Assembly: GCA_965200945.1 (NCBI GenBank)
Contig: OZ241749.1
Location: 1,178,001-1,242,000, forward strand
Reading direction: 5' to 3'
DNA length: 64,000 nt
Origin: JADCRZ01 sp965200945
GTDB taxonomy: Bacteria > Bacteroidota > Bacteroidia > Chitinophagales > Chitinophagaceae
The position numbers were made by a program, and so were the translations under genes. Below are positions 33,384 through 42,697 of this stretch, piece by piece. The first letter of the stretch is position 1, and every line of letters begins with the position of its first letter. The notes beneath the pieces are model-generated. The model saw nothing but the letters and a program-made list of their open reading frames with translations. It was not told the origin of the DNA and searched no databases.

Positions 33384-35894
33384 TTAAAACAATTCCTGCT
33401 GTTGCTTATCGTCTTTGGTGGGTTTCTGAAACCAGCTTACTTCGGTGCTCTTGGTATAATCGATCAGTTTGGTGCCGACGGCCTTCCAGCCCATGACCTC
33501 TACCAGCTTCGCAACTTTGATCTTTTGCTCGCGGGCCTGGGTGCCCTTGCCCGTTTTGACCAGCAGCACCGGGTCAGGGTCGGTAGTCACTGCCACCAGG
33601 TAATTGTCGGGACCTTCCTTGATGAACGTGAACTTGTTGCGCAGCGTCGCCGTTTCAATATAGAAGCGCTTTACATTGAACTGCAGCTTGTCGTGGTCAT
33701 AATAGACGGCGGTGATGGTCTTCTCCGGATCGTATTTCTCGATCAGCAGCAGCGAATCAGGATCGAAGCGCTGGGTGAGCTCCTGCTCGGTGATCTCATA
33801 AGAACCATCCTGAGACATCACCAGCAGTTTGTCGTCTCCCTCGAACATACCCAGGAAATCACCTTTCTGCTCTGTATTCAAGCGGCCAAACTGGCTGTCG
33901 AACCAAAGCTTGCGGCCATCGAGGGTGGAACGGCCGGCTTCCTTGAACTTCACCGTTCTTACCGGATACTTAGTCAGCTGGTTACCCATACTGCCACGGT
34001 TCTTGATTTCCAGTTCCTCGAAAGCAAAATCAAGTTCTTTAACCCGCGCGGTACAGTTCGGGCTCAGCATGATCTTCACCACCTCGGCCTCACCGTTTGC
34101 ATTCACACTCAGGTAATGAACCTTGCTTTTATCTTCGCCCCGTGTGAGGTCGTATTCCTTGTCGCGCGTGATGCCGGTCACGTTGAAGCGCTTGCCGAAT
34201 GAAATACCGCTTTTGCCATCGAGGTATATCATGTTGTAGGTCGTTCTTTCGTCGTTCTTCTGGAACACCGCTACATGGATGATATCTTTTCCGATAAATG
34301 ATTTGTCGGCCACCTTCACCACTTTCATCTTGCCGGCCTTTGTGAAAGCAATGATATCATCCAGGTCGGAACAGTCGGCCACGAACTCGTCTTTTTTCAG
34401 GCCGGTGCCGATAAAACCTTCCGCCCTGTTCACATAGATCTTACTGTTGGCGATAGCGACCTGCTTGGCCTGAATGGTATCGAAAAGCCTGATCTCGGTT
34501 TTGCGTTCCCGGCCCTTGCCATATTTTTTGAGAAGATTCTGGTAATAGGCAACGGCATAATCAACCAGGTGCTCCAGGTCATGGTTGACCTGTTTGATGT
34601 CTGCTTCCAGCTGCCTGATCTGCTGGTTCAGCTCTTCAATATCCAGCTTGTAGATGCGCCGGACAGGCTTCTCCGTAAGTTTCAGGATATCTTCCCTGGT
34701 GATGGCCCTTTTTAGGCGTGATTTGAACGGTGTGAAGGCTTTGTCGATGCCGGCGATCACGTTTTCCCAGGTGTCGTATTTCTTTTCAAGCTCTTTGTAA
34801 ATCTTTTCTTCAAAGAAGATCTTTTCGAGCGAAGTATAATGCCATTTTTCCTGCAGATCGTTGAGGCGGATCTCCAGCTCCTGCTGCAGCAGGTCTTTGG
34901 TGCTATCGGCCGCGGTCCGCAGCAGTTCATGCACGCCGATGAAATGCGGTTTGCTCTGGCTGATCACGCAGGCGTTGGGTGAAACATTCACTTCGCAATC
35001 CGTAAAAGCGTACAGGGCATCGATCGTGATATCCGGGGAAATACCAGGCGCCAGGTCGACCTGGATCTCGACCGCCGCTGCGGTATTGTCGGTCACCTTT
35101 TTGATCTTGATCTTTCCCTGGTCGTTGGCTTTGATGATCGAATCGATCAGCTGGCCGGTGGTGACACCATAAGGCACATCCTTTATGATGAGCGTCTTCT
35201 TGTCGAACTCTTCGATATGCACCCGTACGCGCACCTTGCCACCCCTTTTGCCTTCGTTGTAGTTGGTAACGTCTATCATGCCCTCCGTCTGGAAGTCGGG
35301 ATAGAGCTCGAACTTTTTACCGCGCAGGTATTTTATGGAAGCGTCGATCAGTTCACAGAAATTGTGCGGGAGAATTTTGGTGGCCAGGCCGACTGCGATG
35401 CCTTCAGCGCCCTGGGCAAGCAGGAGCGGAAACTTCATGGGAAGCGCGACCGGTTCGTTTTTACGGCCGTCGTAGCTCAGGGCCCATTCGGTGGTTTTTG
35501 CGTTGAAAGCCACATCGAGGGCGAACTTGGAAAGGCGGGCTTCAATGTAGCGGAAGGCTGCCGCATCATCGCCGGTTCTGATATCACCCCAGTTGCCCTG
35601 CGTTTCTACCAGCAGGTTTTTCTGGCCCATGTTTACGAGCGCGTCGCCGATGCTTACATCTCCATGCGGATGGTACTGCATGGCCTGGCCGATCACATTG
35701 GCCACTTTGTTGAACCGGCCGTCATCCATTTCTTTCATGGCATGCAGGATGCGGCGCTGCACCGGTTTGAGACCATCCAGGATATCGGGAACTGCACGCT
35801 CGAGGATCACATAGGAAGCGTACTCGAGAAACCAGTTCTTGTACTGACCGTTGATTCCCGCCCCATCGAGCATCAGCTCATTTTTTTCGGACAT
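33384..35894 (-). CDS. parC: DNA topoisomerase IV subunit A
   Basis: 836 residues. The N-terminal breakage-reunion domain contains PVQRRILHAM, the quinolone region HPHGDVSIGD (75-84) and the catalytic Tyr116 in FRYIEARL. A coiled-coil region follows (about 420-470), and the C-terminal domain has propeller-like strands (from about 500). Length, the IGDALVNMGQ motif and the lack of a GyrA-box (QRRGGKG type) favour ParC over GyrA. It decatenates daughter chromosomes with ParE, whose gene is not in the window. At the positions matching E. coli ParC Ser80/Glu84 this protein has Val80/Asp84. Confidence 0.9.
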   Translation of the reverse strand: MSEKNELMLDGAGINGQYKNWFLEYASYVILERAVPDILDGLKPVQRRILHAMKEMDDGRFNKVANVIGQAMQYHPHGDVSIGDALVNMGQKNLLVETQGNWGDIRTGDDAAAFRYIEARLSKFALDVAFNAKTTEWALSYDGRKNEPVALPMKFPLLLAQGAEGIAVGLATKILPHNFCELIDASIKYLRGKKFELYPDFQTEGMIDVTNYNEGKRGGKVRVRVHIEEFDKKTLIIKDVPYGVTTGQLIDSIIKANDQGKIKIKKVTDNTAAAVEIQVDLAPGISPDITIDALYAFTDCEVNVSPNACVISQSKPHFIGVHELLRTAADSTKDLLQQELEIRLNDLQEKWHYTSLEKIFFEEKIYKELEKKYDTWENVIAGIDKAFTPFKSRLKRAITREDILKLTEKPVRRIYKLDIEELNQQIRQLEADIKQVNHDLEHLVDYAVAYYQNLLKKYGKGRERKTEIRLFDTIQAKQVAIANSKIYVNRAEGFIGTGLKKDEFVADCSDLDDIIAFTKAGKMKVVKVADKSFIGKDIIHVAVFQKNDERTTYNMIYLDGKSGISFGKRFNVTGITRDKEYDLTRGEDKSKVHYLSVNANGEAEVVKIMLSPNCTARVKELDFAFEELEIKNRGSMGNQLTKYPVRTVKFKEAGRSTLDGRKLWFDSQFGRLNTEQKGDFLGMFEGDDKLLVMSQDGSYEITEQELTQRFDPDSLLLIEKYDPEKTITAVYYDHDKLQFNVKRFYIETATLRNKFTFIKEGPDNYLVAVTTDPDPVLLVKTGKGTQAREQKIKVAKLVEVMGWKAVGTKLIDYTKSTEVSWFQKPTKDDKQQQELF

Positions 35895-35986
35895 ATTTAT
35901 TCTCTTGGTTTCAATGATTTAACAACCACAACAACACGAAAATACTAAAATAGTTAGCTAACATCGGGATTATTTTTTGGAAGTAT

Positions 35987-36823
35987 TCAAGGCTCGAATG
36001 GCAGTACTGCGGGTTCCACCTGCCTTTGTTTTACTTCAAAATCACGCAGTGTTTTAAGCTCTCCCTGGCTCTCGATCCGGCCTTCGGCGATGAGGCTTTT
36101 CAGCCGCCAGCGGAGATAAGCATCACCGGTCGTCTGTTTTGCCTTTTGCATGAACTGCGACACCACCCGGCTCGCTTTCTGCCAGCCTGCCTGCACAAAT
36201 GTGAGCAGTTCCTGATCGTAAAACCCATCGTCCCACTGGGTCAGCTTCTTACCGCCTTCGAGCAGCCGTACCCCTTTGTTCTCACCGCAGAGCTTTTTCC
36301 ATTCATCCTGGTCCATTTCAAATTCAGCGGACGTTACCGGCCGGGCCAGCTTTTTGGCTTTCAGGAACTCGCGCGGGGGGATCTGGAACAGGTTGACCGG
36401 GTAAAACAGGGTGCCTTTTTCGCTGATAAAAGGCAGGTTATTGAGATAGAGGATAAAGATACGCCCCTGTAAATCAGCCAGCTGGCTTACCAGCCAGTAG
36501 TAACCGCTCACATCATGCTTGTTTTGCGCGGCCCAGATCCAGACCGTCTCCCCCTCCTGCTGCAATCTTTCTTTCAGCTCCGCTGCTGTTTTGTTATCAT
36601 CGATGGCCATAGTTTCGCCCGGCAGATCGTACTCACTGCCTTCCAGCACTTGTTTCCACCAGTTTATGCGCGCTTGCACTCCTTCTTCTGTATAAATTTC
36701 ATGAAGGGGCCCCACGGCATAATCATCGCGGACAAGTACAACATCGCCCCGGAGACTTTCATCCAGGGCAAAGCTTTTCTGCAGGGTCTCTCTATCCGCC
36801 TCCTGGAACACGATATGGATCAT
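35987..36823 (-). CDS. DUF1835/DUF3658 domain protein
   Basis: 278 residues, cytoplasmic, no signal or membrane segment. The N-terminal half begins MIHIVFQEADRETLQKSFALDE and contains RDDYAVGPLHEI, the recognisable core of DUF1835. The C-terminal half (about 160-260) fits DUF3658, with RVVSQFMQKAKQTTGDAYLRWRL. The biochemical function is unknown; the pair is widespread as a single gene. It is 92 bases upstream of parC in the same direction, with no evidence of co-function. Confidence 0.85.
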   Translation of the reverse strand: MIHIVFQEADRETLQKSFALDESLRGDVVLVRDDYAVGPLHEIYTEEGVQARINWWKQVLEGSEYDLPGETMAIDDNKTAAELKERLQQEGETVWIWAAQNKHDVSGYYWLVSQLADLQGRIFILYLNNLPFISEKGTLFYPVNLFQIPPREFLKAKKLARPVTSAEFEMDQDEWKKLCGENKGVRLLEGGKKLTQWDDGFYDQELLTFVQAGWQKASRVVSQFMQKAKQTTGDAYLRWRLKSLIAEGRIESQGELKTLRDFEVKQRQVEPAVLPFEP

Positions 36824-36924
36824 AGCTCGGTTTTGCGTGCAATGTTATACAATAACTCCGTTTTTCCTGATGAAGCCCTTGTGAAAACTTCCTAGTTTTA
36901 CCGCACGCCCAAAACAAATCCTGT

Positions 36925-38457
36925 ATGAGTAAAAAAGGGAGGCTTCTCCTGTTAAAAATGTTCATGTTCGCTACCCTGTTGAATCTCAAACTGTTTGCTC
37001 AGGGAACGGATACGGTAACCCCCAAACTGGAACCGTTCTTTCCCCTGGTAGACAACCTGTTCAGCCGCTACGCTGCAGATCATCATTTTCCCGCGCAGGT
37101 GTTCGGACTGGTTGTCAACGGGCGGCTTGTGCACACCGGTCAAACAGGCTATACAGACCTGGCAGCCAGATTGACGGCCGGTAGCAGCGCTGAATTCAGG
37201 ATCGCTTCCATGACAAAAAGCTTTACGGCGATGGCAGTGCTCAGGCTCCGCGACCAGGGCCGCCTCCGCCTCGATGATCCGGTTTCGGACTACATTCCGG
37301 AGATGAAGGACCAGCACTACCTAACCGCCGATGCTGCGCCCGTGACCATCCGCCACCTCCTCACCCACGGGGCCGGTTTCCCGGAAGACAATCCGTGGGG
37401 TGACCGCCAGCTGGCTAAAACAGATGCAGACATGTTGGCCATGATAAAGAAAGGCATCGTCTTTTCGCGCGACCCGGGTATGGGCTACGAGTACAGCAAT
37501 ATGGGCTTTGCCATGCTGGGGTATATCATCAAAAAGGTAAGCGGCCAGTCTTACCAGACCTATATCACCCAAAACATACTACAGCCGCTGGGCATGACGC
37601 ATACCTACTGGGAATACGGCAAGGTGCCTGCGGAACAACTGGCCCGGGGATACCGCTGGCTCAACAACGGATGGGTGGAACAGCCCCTGCTGCACGACGG
37701 CACCTATGGGGCCATGGGCGGCATGATCACTTCAATTGAAGATTTCAGCAAGTGGGTCTCGCTGCACCTTGCGGCCTGGCCGCCGCGCGACGACGCAGAC
37801 AACGGTCCGGTCAAACGCAGTTCTATCCGTGAAATGCAGATGCCCTGGAACATCAGCGGATTCAGCCCGCAATATGCTTATCCCACCGGCCGGGCCTGCC
37901 CCTTGTTTACCGCTTATGGGTACGGACTCCGCTGGAGCCAGGATTGTACAAACCGTGTTTCCGTGAGCCATACGGGCGGTTTACCCGGGTTTGGCAGCAA
38001 CTGGCTGATCTTTCCTGCATACGGCATCGGTATCATTTCTTTCAGTAACCTGACATACGCCCCCGAAGCCCTTATCAATCTGGCCGTGCTCGATACACTG
38101 GTAACCCTTGCGCGTTTGCAACCGCGGTCCCTTCCAGCATCGGCCATCCTCGAACAGCGCAAGAACGAACTGGTCAGGCTGCTGCCCGGTTGGAAAGAAC
38201 CGGCGGCCACGGGGATCTTTGCAGAGAACTTCCTGCTCGATTATTTTCCGGATGAGCTGCGCAGGGAAGCGGCTGCTCTCTTTGCAAAAGCCGGCCGCAT
38301 CGTTCACGTAGGGAACATGATACCTGAAAACAACCTGCGTGGTTCGTGTATCCTTCAGGGTGAGCATGCTGATCTTGAGCTCAGCTTTACCCTGACACCG
38401 GAAAATCCGCCGCTCATACAGGAATACCATTTAAGGGAAAAGCCGAAAAACAGATGA
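36925..38457 (+). CDS. Secreted serine hydrolase, class C beta-lactamase fold
   Basis: 510 residues. A signal peptide (about 1-26) is followed by a beta-lactamase/D-Ala-D-Ala peptidase domain. The nucleophile motif SMTK has Ser95 and Lys98, the second motif is Tyr190-Ser191-Asn192, and the third is HTGG near residue 350. The C-terminal 120 residues form an extra domain of unknown role. Such proteins are usually penicillin-binding peptidases or esterases; the substrate cannot be told. Divergent from the DUF1835 gene. Confidence 0.9.
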   Translation: MSKKGRLLLLKMFMFATLLNLKLFAQGTDTVTPKLEPFFPLVDNLFSRYAADHHFPAQVFGLVVNGRLVHTGQTGYTDLAARLTAGSSAEFRIASMTKSFTAMAVLRLRDQGRLRLDDPVSDYIPEMKDQHYLTADAAPVTIRHLLTHGAGFPEDNPWGDRQLAKTDADMLAMIKKGIVFSRDPGMGYEYSNMGFAMLGYIIKKVSGQSYQTYITQNILQPLGMTHTYWEYGKVPAEQLARGYRWLNNGWVEQPLLHDGTYGAMGGMITSIEDFSKWVSLHLAAWPPRDDADNGPVKRSSIREMQMPWNISGFSPQYAYPTGRACPLFTAYGYGLRWSQDCTNRVSVSHTGGLPGFGSNWLIFPAYGIGIISFSNLTYAPEALINLAVLDTLVTLARLQPRSLPASAILEQRKNELVRLLPGWKEPAATGIFAENFLLDYFPDELRREAAALFAKAGRIVHVGNMIPENNLRGSCILQGEHADLELSFTLTPENPPLIQEYHLREKPKNR

Positions 38458-38510
38458 TATCTTAAGCCCTGTCTGCTTTCCAGCTTTCGAATTGCTAAAA
38501 ACGCTGATCC

Positions 38511-38846
38511 ATGAAATCGTTGCTGACCGTTATCTTATCTGCGCTTCTCACCGCCGGCTGGGCACAGAAAAAAGCTACCGTAGCTGATCCCAAACTGCTG
38601 ATCGGCCGGTGGCGTTCGGTAGACGATAAGAACGTACGCATAACGTTCACCGTTGACACCGAAACAGAATATTATGAAAAGAGTGTGATGAGTGTATCAA
38701 CCTATTCCCTGAAAAAAGACCAGCTGACTGCAAAAGATAAGGAAAGCGGGGAAGTATACCGCTACGCCATCCTGCAGCTCGACGCAAAAAGCCTGTCACT
38801 GCTGTACCTCGACCGGGGCAACACGCTCCGTTACAAAAAGGAGTGA
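38511..38846 (+). CDS. Small secreted lipocalin-like protein
   Basis: 111 residues with a signal peptide (about 1-19, ending GWAQ). The mature part begins with the GRWRS motif of lipocalin-like domains and continues as about eight short strands (RITFTVD, SVSTYSLK, LTAKDK, YRYAILQLD, LSLLYLD). Function unknown. It follows the serine hydrolase gene by 53 bases and may share its transcript. Confidence 0.75.
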   Translation: MKSLLTVILSALLTAGWAQKKATVADPKLLIGRWRSVDDKNVRITFTVDTETEYYEKSVMSVSTYSLKKDQLTAKDKESGEVYRYAILQLDAKSLSLLYLDRGNTLRYKKE

Positions 38847-38949
38847 TCGAAGCCGACCTCCCGTTTTGGATACAAGCTCAAAGGATACGGCTACTTTTTG
38901 CTGCCTACTTCTATCGAGCTTTGTGTTTTCGAACATACAAAAGACAAAC

Positions 38950-39960
38950 ATGAATCAGATCAAAAGAACGAGATTGGGCAACCAGGGCCTCGAAGTACCC
39001 GCTGTTGGGCTGGGATGCATGGGCATGACGCAGATCGCCGGCGCAGACATATACGGCAAAGCCGATGAATCCACTTCCATCGCCACCATCCACCGCTCTC
39101 TCGAACTGGGCGGCAATTTTCTTGACACAGCCGACCTGTACGGCCCCCTGCACAACGAGCGCCTGGTTGCCAAAGCGATCCACGGCAACCGCGACAAGTA
39201 TCTGATCGCTACCAAGTTCGGTTACGAGATCGATGACAGTGAGCAGCTGACGTGGCAGTTCAACGGCCGTCCGGAATACGTGAAGAAGGCAGCAGAACGC
39301 TCGCTTCGCAACCTGGGCACCGGCTACATCGACCTTTACTACCTGCACCGGCTCGATCCGAACACGCCGATCGAAGAAACTGTCGGCGCCATGTCGCGGC
39401 TGGTAGAAGAAGGTAAAGTGAGGTACCTCGGATTGTCGGAGGTTTCGTCGGCTACCATCCGGAAAGCGCATCAAGTGCATCCGCTCACCGCGATCCAGAC
39501 AGAATATTCGCTGTTTGAGCGAACTGCGGAGGAAGAAGGCATTCTCGACACACTGCAGGAGCTGGGCATCGGGTTCGTGGCCTACTCACCGCTGGGAAGA
39601 GGATTTATTTCGGGTGAAATAAAAAGTCCGGATGACTTTGCGGCCGATGATTTCCGCCGGCAGATACCGCGTTTCCAGGGAGAGCAGTTTTACCGCAACC
39701 TGGATCTGTTGCAGGAGATTCAAAAGCTGGCCGCGGAAAAGGGGATCACCGCTTCGCAACTTTCCATTGCCTGGGTTGTTCAGAAAGGGTACGTACCCAT
39801 TCCAGGCACAAAACGGGTGGCTTACCTTGAGCAGAACATAGCCGCAGCAGGCATCACTCTGAGCCCCGAAGAAGTAGACAGGCTTGAAGCCATCATTCCG
39901 GTGGGGACGCATACGGGTGACCGGTACGACAGCAACGGGATGCAGGGGATCGACAAATAA
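38950..39960 (+). CDS. Aldo/keto reductase
   Basis: 336 residues from the ATG at 38950; the frame opens earlier at 38866, but that part is not family-like. The N-terminus RTRLGNQGLEVPAVGLGCMGM, the catalytic segment NFLDTADLYG (Asp and Tyr), the Lys in IATKFG and the His in YYLHRLD form the AKR tetrad. The C-terminal IPGTKRVAYLEQN is the NADPH-binding loop. It resembles the YakC/IolS-type group that reduces aldehydes and ketones. It lies 51 bases before an AraC-type regulator. Confidence 0.92.
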   Translation: MNQIKRTRLGNQGLEVPAVGLGCMGMTQIAGADIYGKADESTSIATIHRSLELGGNFLDTADLYGPLHNERLVAKAIHGNRDKYLIATKFGYEIDDSEQLTWQFNGRPEYVKKAAERSLRNLGTGYIDLYYLHRLDPNTPIEETVGAMSRLVEEGKVRYLGLSEVSSATIRKAHQVHPLTAIQTEYSLFERTAEEEGILDTLQELGIGFVAYSPLGRGFISGEIKSPDDFAADDFRRQIPRFQGEQFYRNLDLLQEIQKLAAEKGITASQLSIAWVVQKGYVPIPGTKRVAYLEQNIAAAGITLSPEEVDRLEAIIPVGTHTGDRYDSNGMQGIDK

Positions 39961-40011
39961 AACAGATCAGCCCGGCCACCTGCGGGGGGCCGGGATCTTA
40001 ATCTTTTACGC

Positions 40012-40929
40012 ATGAAGAAACATACCTCTCCCTATCTCATCAATTCGGTCTCCGATTTACACCGCTTGCTCGAATTGCCAAAACCGGAGCATCCGCTGGT
40101 GAGCATGATCACGCTCGACCAGATCAAATGTTTTTCGGAGGAGCATCTTCATTCGGTCGTCTACAATTTTTACTCTATCTGCATCAAAAAAGATTACAAA
40201 GGCAAGTTGAAATACGGCCAGCGCTTTTATGATTTTGATGAAGGGGTGATGACTTTTTTTTCTCCCGGGCAGGTAGTGTCGACCGAAATTACCGGCAACC
40301 TCTCACTCAGCGGCTGGTGGCTGGTGATCCATCCCGACTTTCTCCGACCGTATACATTGTCCGGCAAGATCCGCGAATACGGGTATTTTTCTTATGCCGT
40401 CAGCGAAGCACTTCACCTTTCGGAAAAAGAAGAAGCGATGATCTACAGCATCATGGCGAACATAGCGCAGGAATACCGCTCCATGACCGATCAGTTCAGC
40501 CAGGATCTTATGATATCCCACATCGAGCTCCTGCTCAATTACGCCAACCGGTTCTACCATCGCCAGTTCATCACCCGCAAACAGGGCAACGACGACCTGC
40601 TGATCAGGCTGGAAGAAGCATTGGCACGGCATTTCGAGGCTGCTTTGGCGGAGAACAAAGGACTGCCCACGGTGCAGGGCATTTCAAAGGAACTGAATGT
40701 TTCACCCGATTACCTGAGCGATATGCTGCGTACCACAACCGGGCAGAACACACAACAGCACATCCACCAGCGGCTGATAGAGAAAGCAAAAAAGAGCCTT
40801 TCCACCACGCAGCTTTCGGTGAGCGAGATCGCCTACCAGCTCGGGTTCGAACATCCGCAGTCGTTCAGCAAACTGTTCCGGAATAAAACCAACACTTCTC
40901 CCCTCGAATTCAGACATTCCTTCAACTGA
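40012..40929 (+). CDS. AraC-family transcriptional regulator
   Basis: 305 residues. The N-terminal half (about 1-190) is a sensor domain with a cupin-like start (SIMIKKD-type strands replaced here by YSICIKKDYKGKLKYGQ). The C-terminal 100 residues carry the two AraC helix-turn-helix motifs: GISKELNVSPDYLSDML and SVSEIAYQLGFEHPQSFSKLFR, ending in the family's SPLEFR. It probably controls the adjacent aldo/keto reductase or hydrolase genes, but this is only inferred from position. Confidence 0.92.
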   Translation: MKKHTSPYLINSVSDLHRLLELPKPEHPLVSMITLDQIKCFSEEHLHSVVYNFYSICIKKDYKGKLKYGQRFYDFDEGVMTFFSPGQVVSTEITGNLSLSGWWLVIHPDFLRPYTLSGKIREYGYFSYAVSEALHLSEKEEAMIYSIMANIAQEYRSMTDQFSQDLMISHIELLLNYANRFYHRQFITRKQGNDDLLIRLEEALARHFEAALAENKGLPTVQGISKELNVSPDYLSDMLRTTTGQNTQQHIHQRLIEKAKKSLSTTQLSVSEIAYQLGFEHPQSFSKLFRNKTNTSPLEFRHSFN

Positions 40930-40958
40930 CCATTGGGTTTTAGTGCGGGGAGAATCAT

Positions 40959-40966
40959 TATTTTAG
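40959..40966 (+). promoter_or_regulatory. -7-like element 4 nt before the hydrolase start
   Basis: TATTTTAG is followed by CGGC and the ATG at 40971, with a TTG at 40933-40935 upstream. The spacing would give a leaderless mRNA. Confidence 0.45.
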
Positions 40967-40970
40967 CGGC

Positions 40971-41753
40971 ATGGAAGCAGCCATCGATCACGGGTATGCG
41001 CCGGTGAACGGCGTGAACATGTATTATGAAGTGCACGGCAGGGGTGACATTCCGCTTGTACTTGTGCATGGAGGGGGATCAACCATAGAAACCAGCTTCG
41101 GCGTTATCCTGCCCCTGCTTGCAGCCAACCGGAGAGTGATTGCCCTGGAGCTCGAAGCCCATGGCCGCACCGCGCACCGGGAAGGTGATGCATCCTTTGA
41201 ACAGGATGCCGATGATGTGGCAGCGTTGCTCCGTTTTCTGAAGGTAAGCACCGCAGATCTTGCCGGCTTCAGCAACGGCGGCAATACAGTGATGGAGGTA
41301 GCCCTGCGGCATCCCGGGCTCGTGCGAAAGATTGTTGTGGTGTCTTCCTTTTTTAAACGGTCGGGCATGATCGAAGGCTTTTTTGAAGGTTTGCAGCATG
41401 CCTGTCTTGGTGATATGCCTGGCCCGCTTCAACAGGCTTTTCTCGATGTAACTCCAGACCAGGAACGGTTGCAGATCATGTTTGACAAAGACCGCAACCG
41501 GATGCTCCGGTTCAGAGACTGGCCGGACGACATGCTGCGTGCCATCACCGTTCCTACCCTGCTCGTTACAGCCGATCACGATGTGATGACGACAGACCAT
41601 ACGGTTGAAATGTTGCACCTGATCCCGGAAGCCCGGCTCCTGATCGTTCCGGGAATACATGGGTCGTTTATCGGTGAAGTATGCACTGCCAAACCCGGCA
41701 GCAGGATGCCGGAAATGACCGTTGCCGTTATAGAAGAATTTCTCTCAGAATAA
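40971..41753 (+). CDS. Alpha/beta hydrolase
   Basis: 260 residues. The oxyanion-hole motif HGGG (33-36), nucleophile elbow GFSNGG with Ser101, acid Asp in VTADHDVMT and His in PGIHGSFIG complete the triad. There is no signal peptide. The substrate is unknown; the family covers esterases, peroxidases and C-C hydrolases. It has its own promoter-like box directly before the ATG, so it need not depend on the AraC gene upstream. Confidence 0.9.
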   Translation: MEAAIDHGYAPVNGVNMYYEVHGRGDIPLVLVHGGGSTIETSFGVILPLLAANRRVIALELEAHGRTAHREGDASFEQDADDVAALLRFLKVSTADLAGFSNGGNTVMEVALRHPGLVRKIVVVSSFFKRSGMIEGFFEGLQHACLGDMPGPLQQAFLDVTPDQERLQIMFDKDRNRMLRFRDWPDDMLRAITVPTLLVTADHDVMTTDHTVEMLHLIPEARLLIVPGIHGSFIGEVCTAKPGSRMPEMTVAVIEEFLSE

Positions 41754-41865
41754 GAGGACACGCTGCCGGATCGATCCCGCGTTGGGGCCGCCATCCAAAT
41801 CTTTTGCCGCACGACCTGAACAGTTACCATGAAAAGTTGTTCCTTTATCCTAAAGAAACTCCGCC

Positions 41866-42666
41866 GTGACCAGAATTCCTTTTTACCAGGTTGATGCATT
41901 TACCGACATCGCTTTCAGTGGCAATCCTGCGGGTTTGTGCATCCTTGAAAAAGAACTTTCCGAACCGGTGATGCAGAACATCGCCCTGGAAACCAATCTT
42001 CCTGAAACGGCTTTCCTGCTTGAACAAACCGGTGGCTACAGCTTGCGCTGGTTTACGCCCACCACTGAACTCAAACTGTGTGGCCACGGCACCCTTGCCA
42101 CCGCGCACATACTCTGGGAACAAAGCTTGCTGGATGGCACTGCCACCGCCCGCTTTTTTACCAAAAGCGGCCTGCTCACCGTGGAAAAAAGGGACGACGG
42201 CATAGAAATGAATTTTCCCGCCTTTACCTATCAATCCACATCACCACCCGAAGCAATGCTGCACGCGCTGGGCGTAACTCCCCTCCAGACAGTATGTGCA
42301 CAGGACGGGAGATACGTTGTAGAAGTAGCGGACGAGCAGTTACTCAGATCGCTCACCCCCGACTTTTCCCTGTTGAAAAAGCACCCTTCAGTAGTGGTGA
42401 CCTGTGCCGGCGCGGAAGGCTCGCGGTACGATTTTTTATCCCGGTCGTTTGCACCAGCACATGGGATAGATGAAGACCCGGTTACCGGCTCATCACATTG
42501 TGCACTGGTACCTTACTGGTCAGACAAGCTGCATAAAAAAACTTTTCTGGCTTACCAGGCCTCCGCAAGAGGAGGCGAACTTCAACTGGAACTGCGCGAC
42601 GATAAAGTGCTGATCCGGGGGCGCGCAGTGACGGTGATAGAAGGCAGTTTTATAATAAGAGCATAA
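41866..42666 (+). CDS. PhzF-family isomerase-like protein
   Basis: 266 residues from a GTG start; the family N-terminus (PFYQVDAFT) begins immediately. The catalytic Glu47 lies in LPETAFL, and the conserved LCGHGTLATAH and DEDPVTGSSHC segments are present. PhzF proteins share the diaminopimelate epimerase fold and most have no known substrate. Phenazine synthesis is unlikely, as no other phz genes are present. It ends 31 bases before the disulfide-reductase gene and may be co-transcribed with the ergothioneine operon. Confidence 0.9.
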   Translation: MTRIPFYQVDAFTDIAFSGNPAGLCILEKELSEPVMQNIALETNLPETAFLLEQTGGYSLRWFTPTTELKLCGHGTLATAHILWEQSLLDGTATARFFTKSGLLTVEKRDDGIEMNFPAFTYQSTSPPEAMLHALGVTPLQTVCAQDGRYVVEVADEQLLRSLTPDFSLLKKHPSVVVTCAGAEGSRYDFLSRSFAPAHGIDEDPVTGSSHCALVPYWSDKLHKKTFLAYQASARGGELQLELRDDKVLIRGRAVTVIEGSFIIRA

Positions 42667-42697
42667 CAAATCAACGTATATATTCTCAACCTAACCT

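Noticed and set aside
41866..42666. Phenazine biosynthesis cluster
   Set aside because: Only a PhzF homologue exists; such single genes are common and not linked to phenazines.
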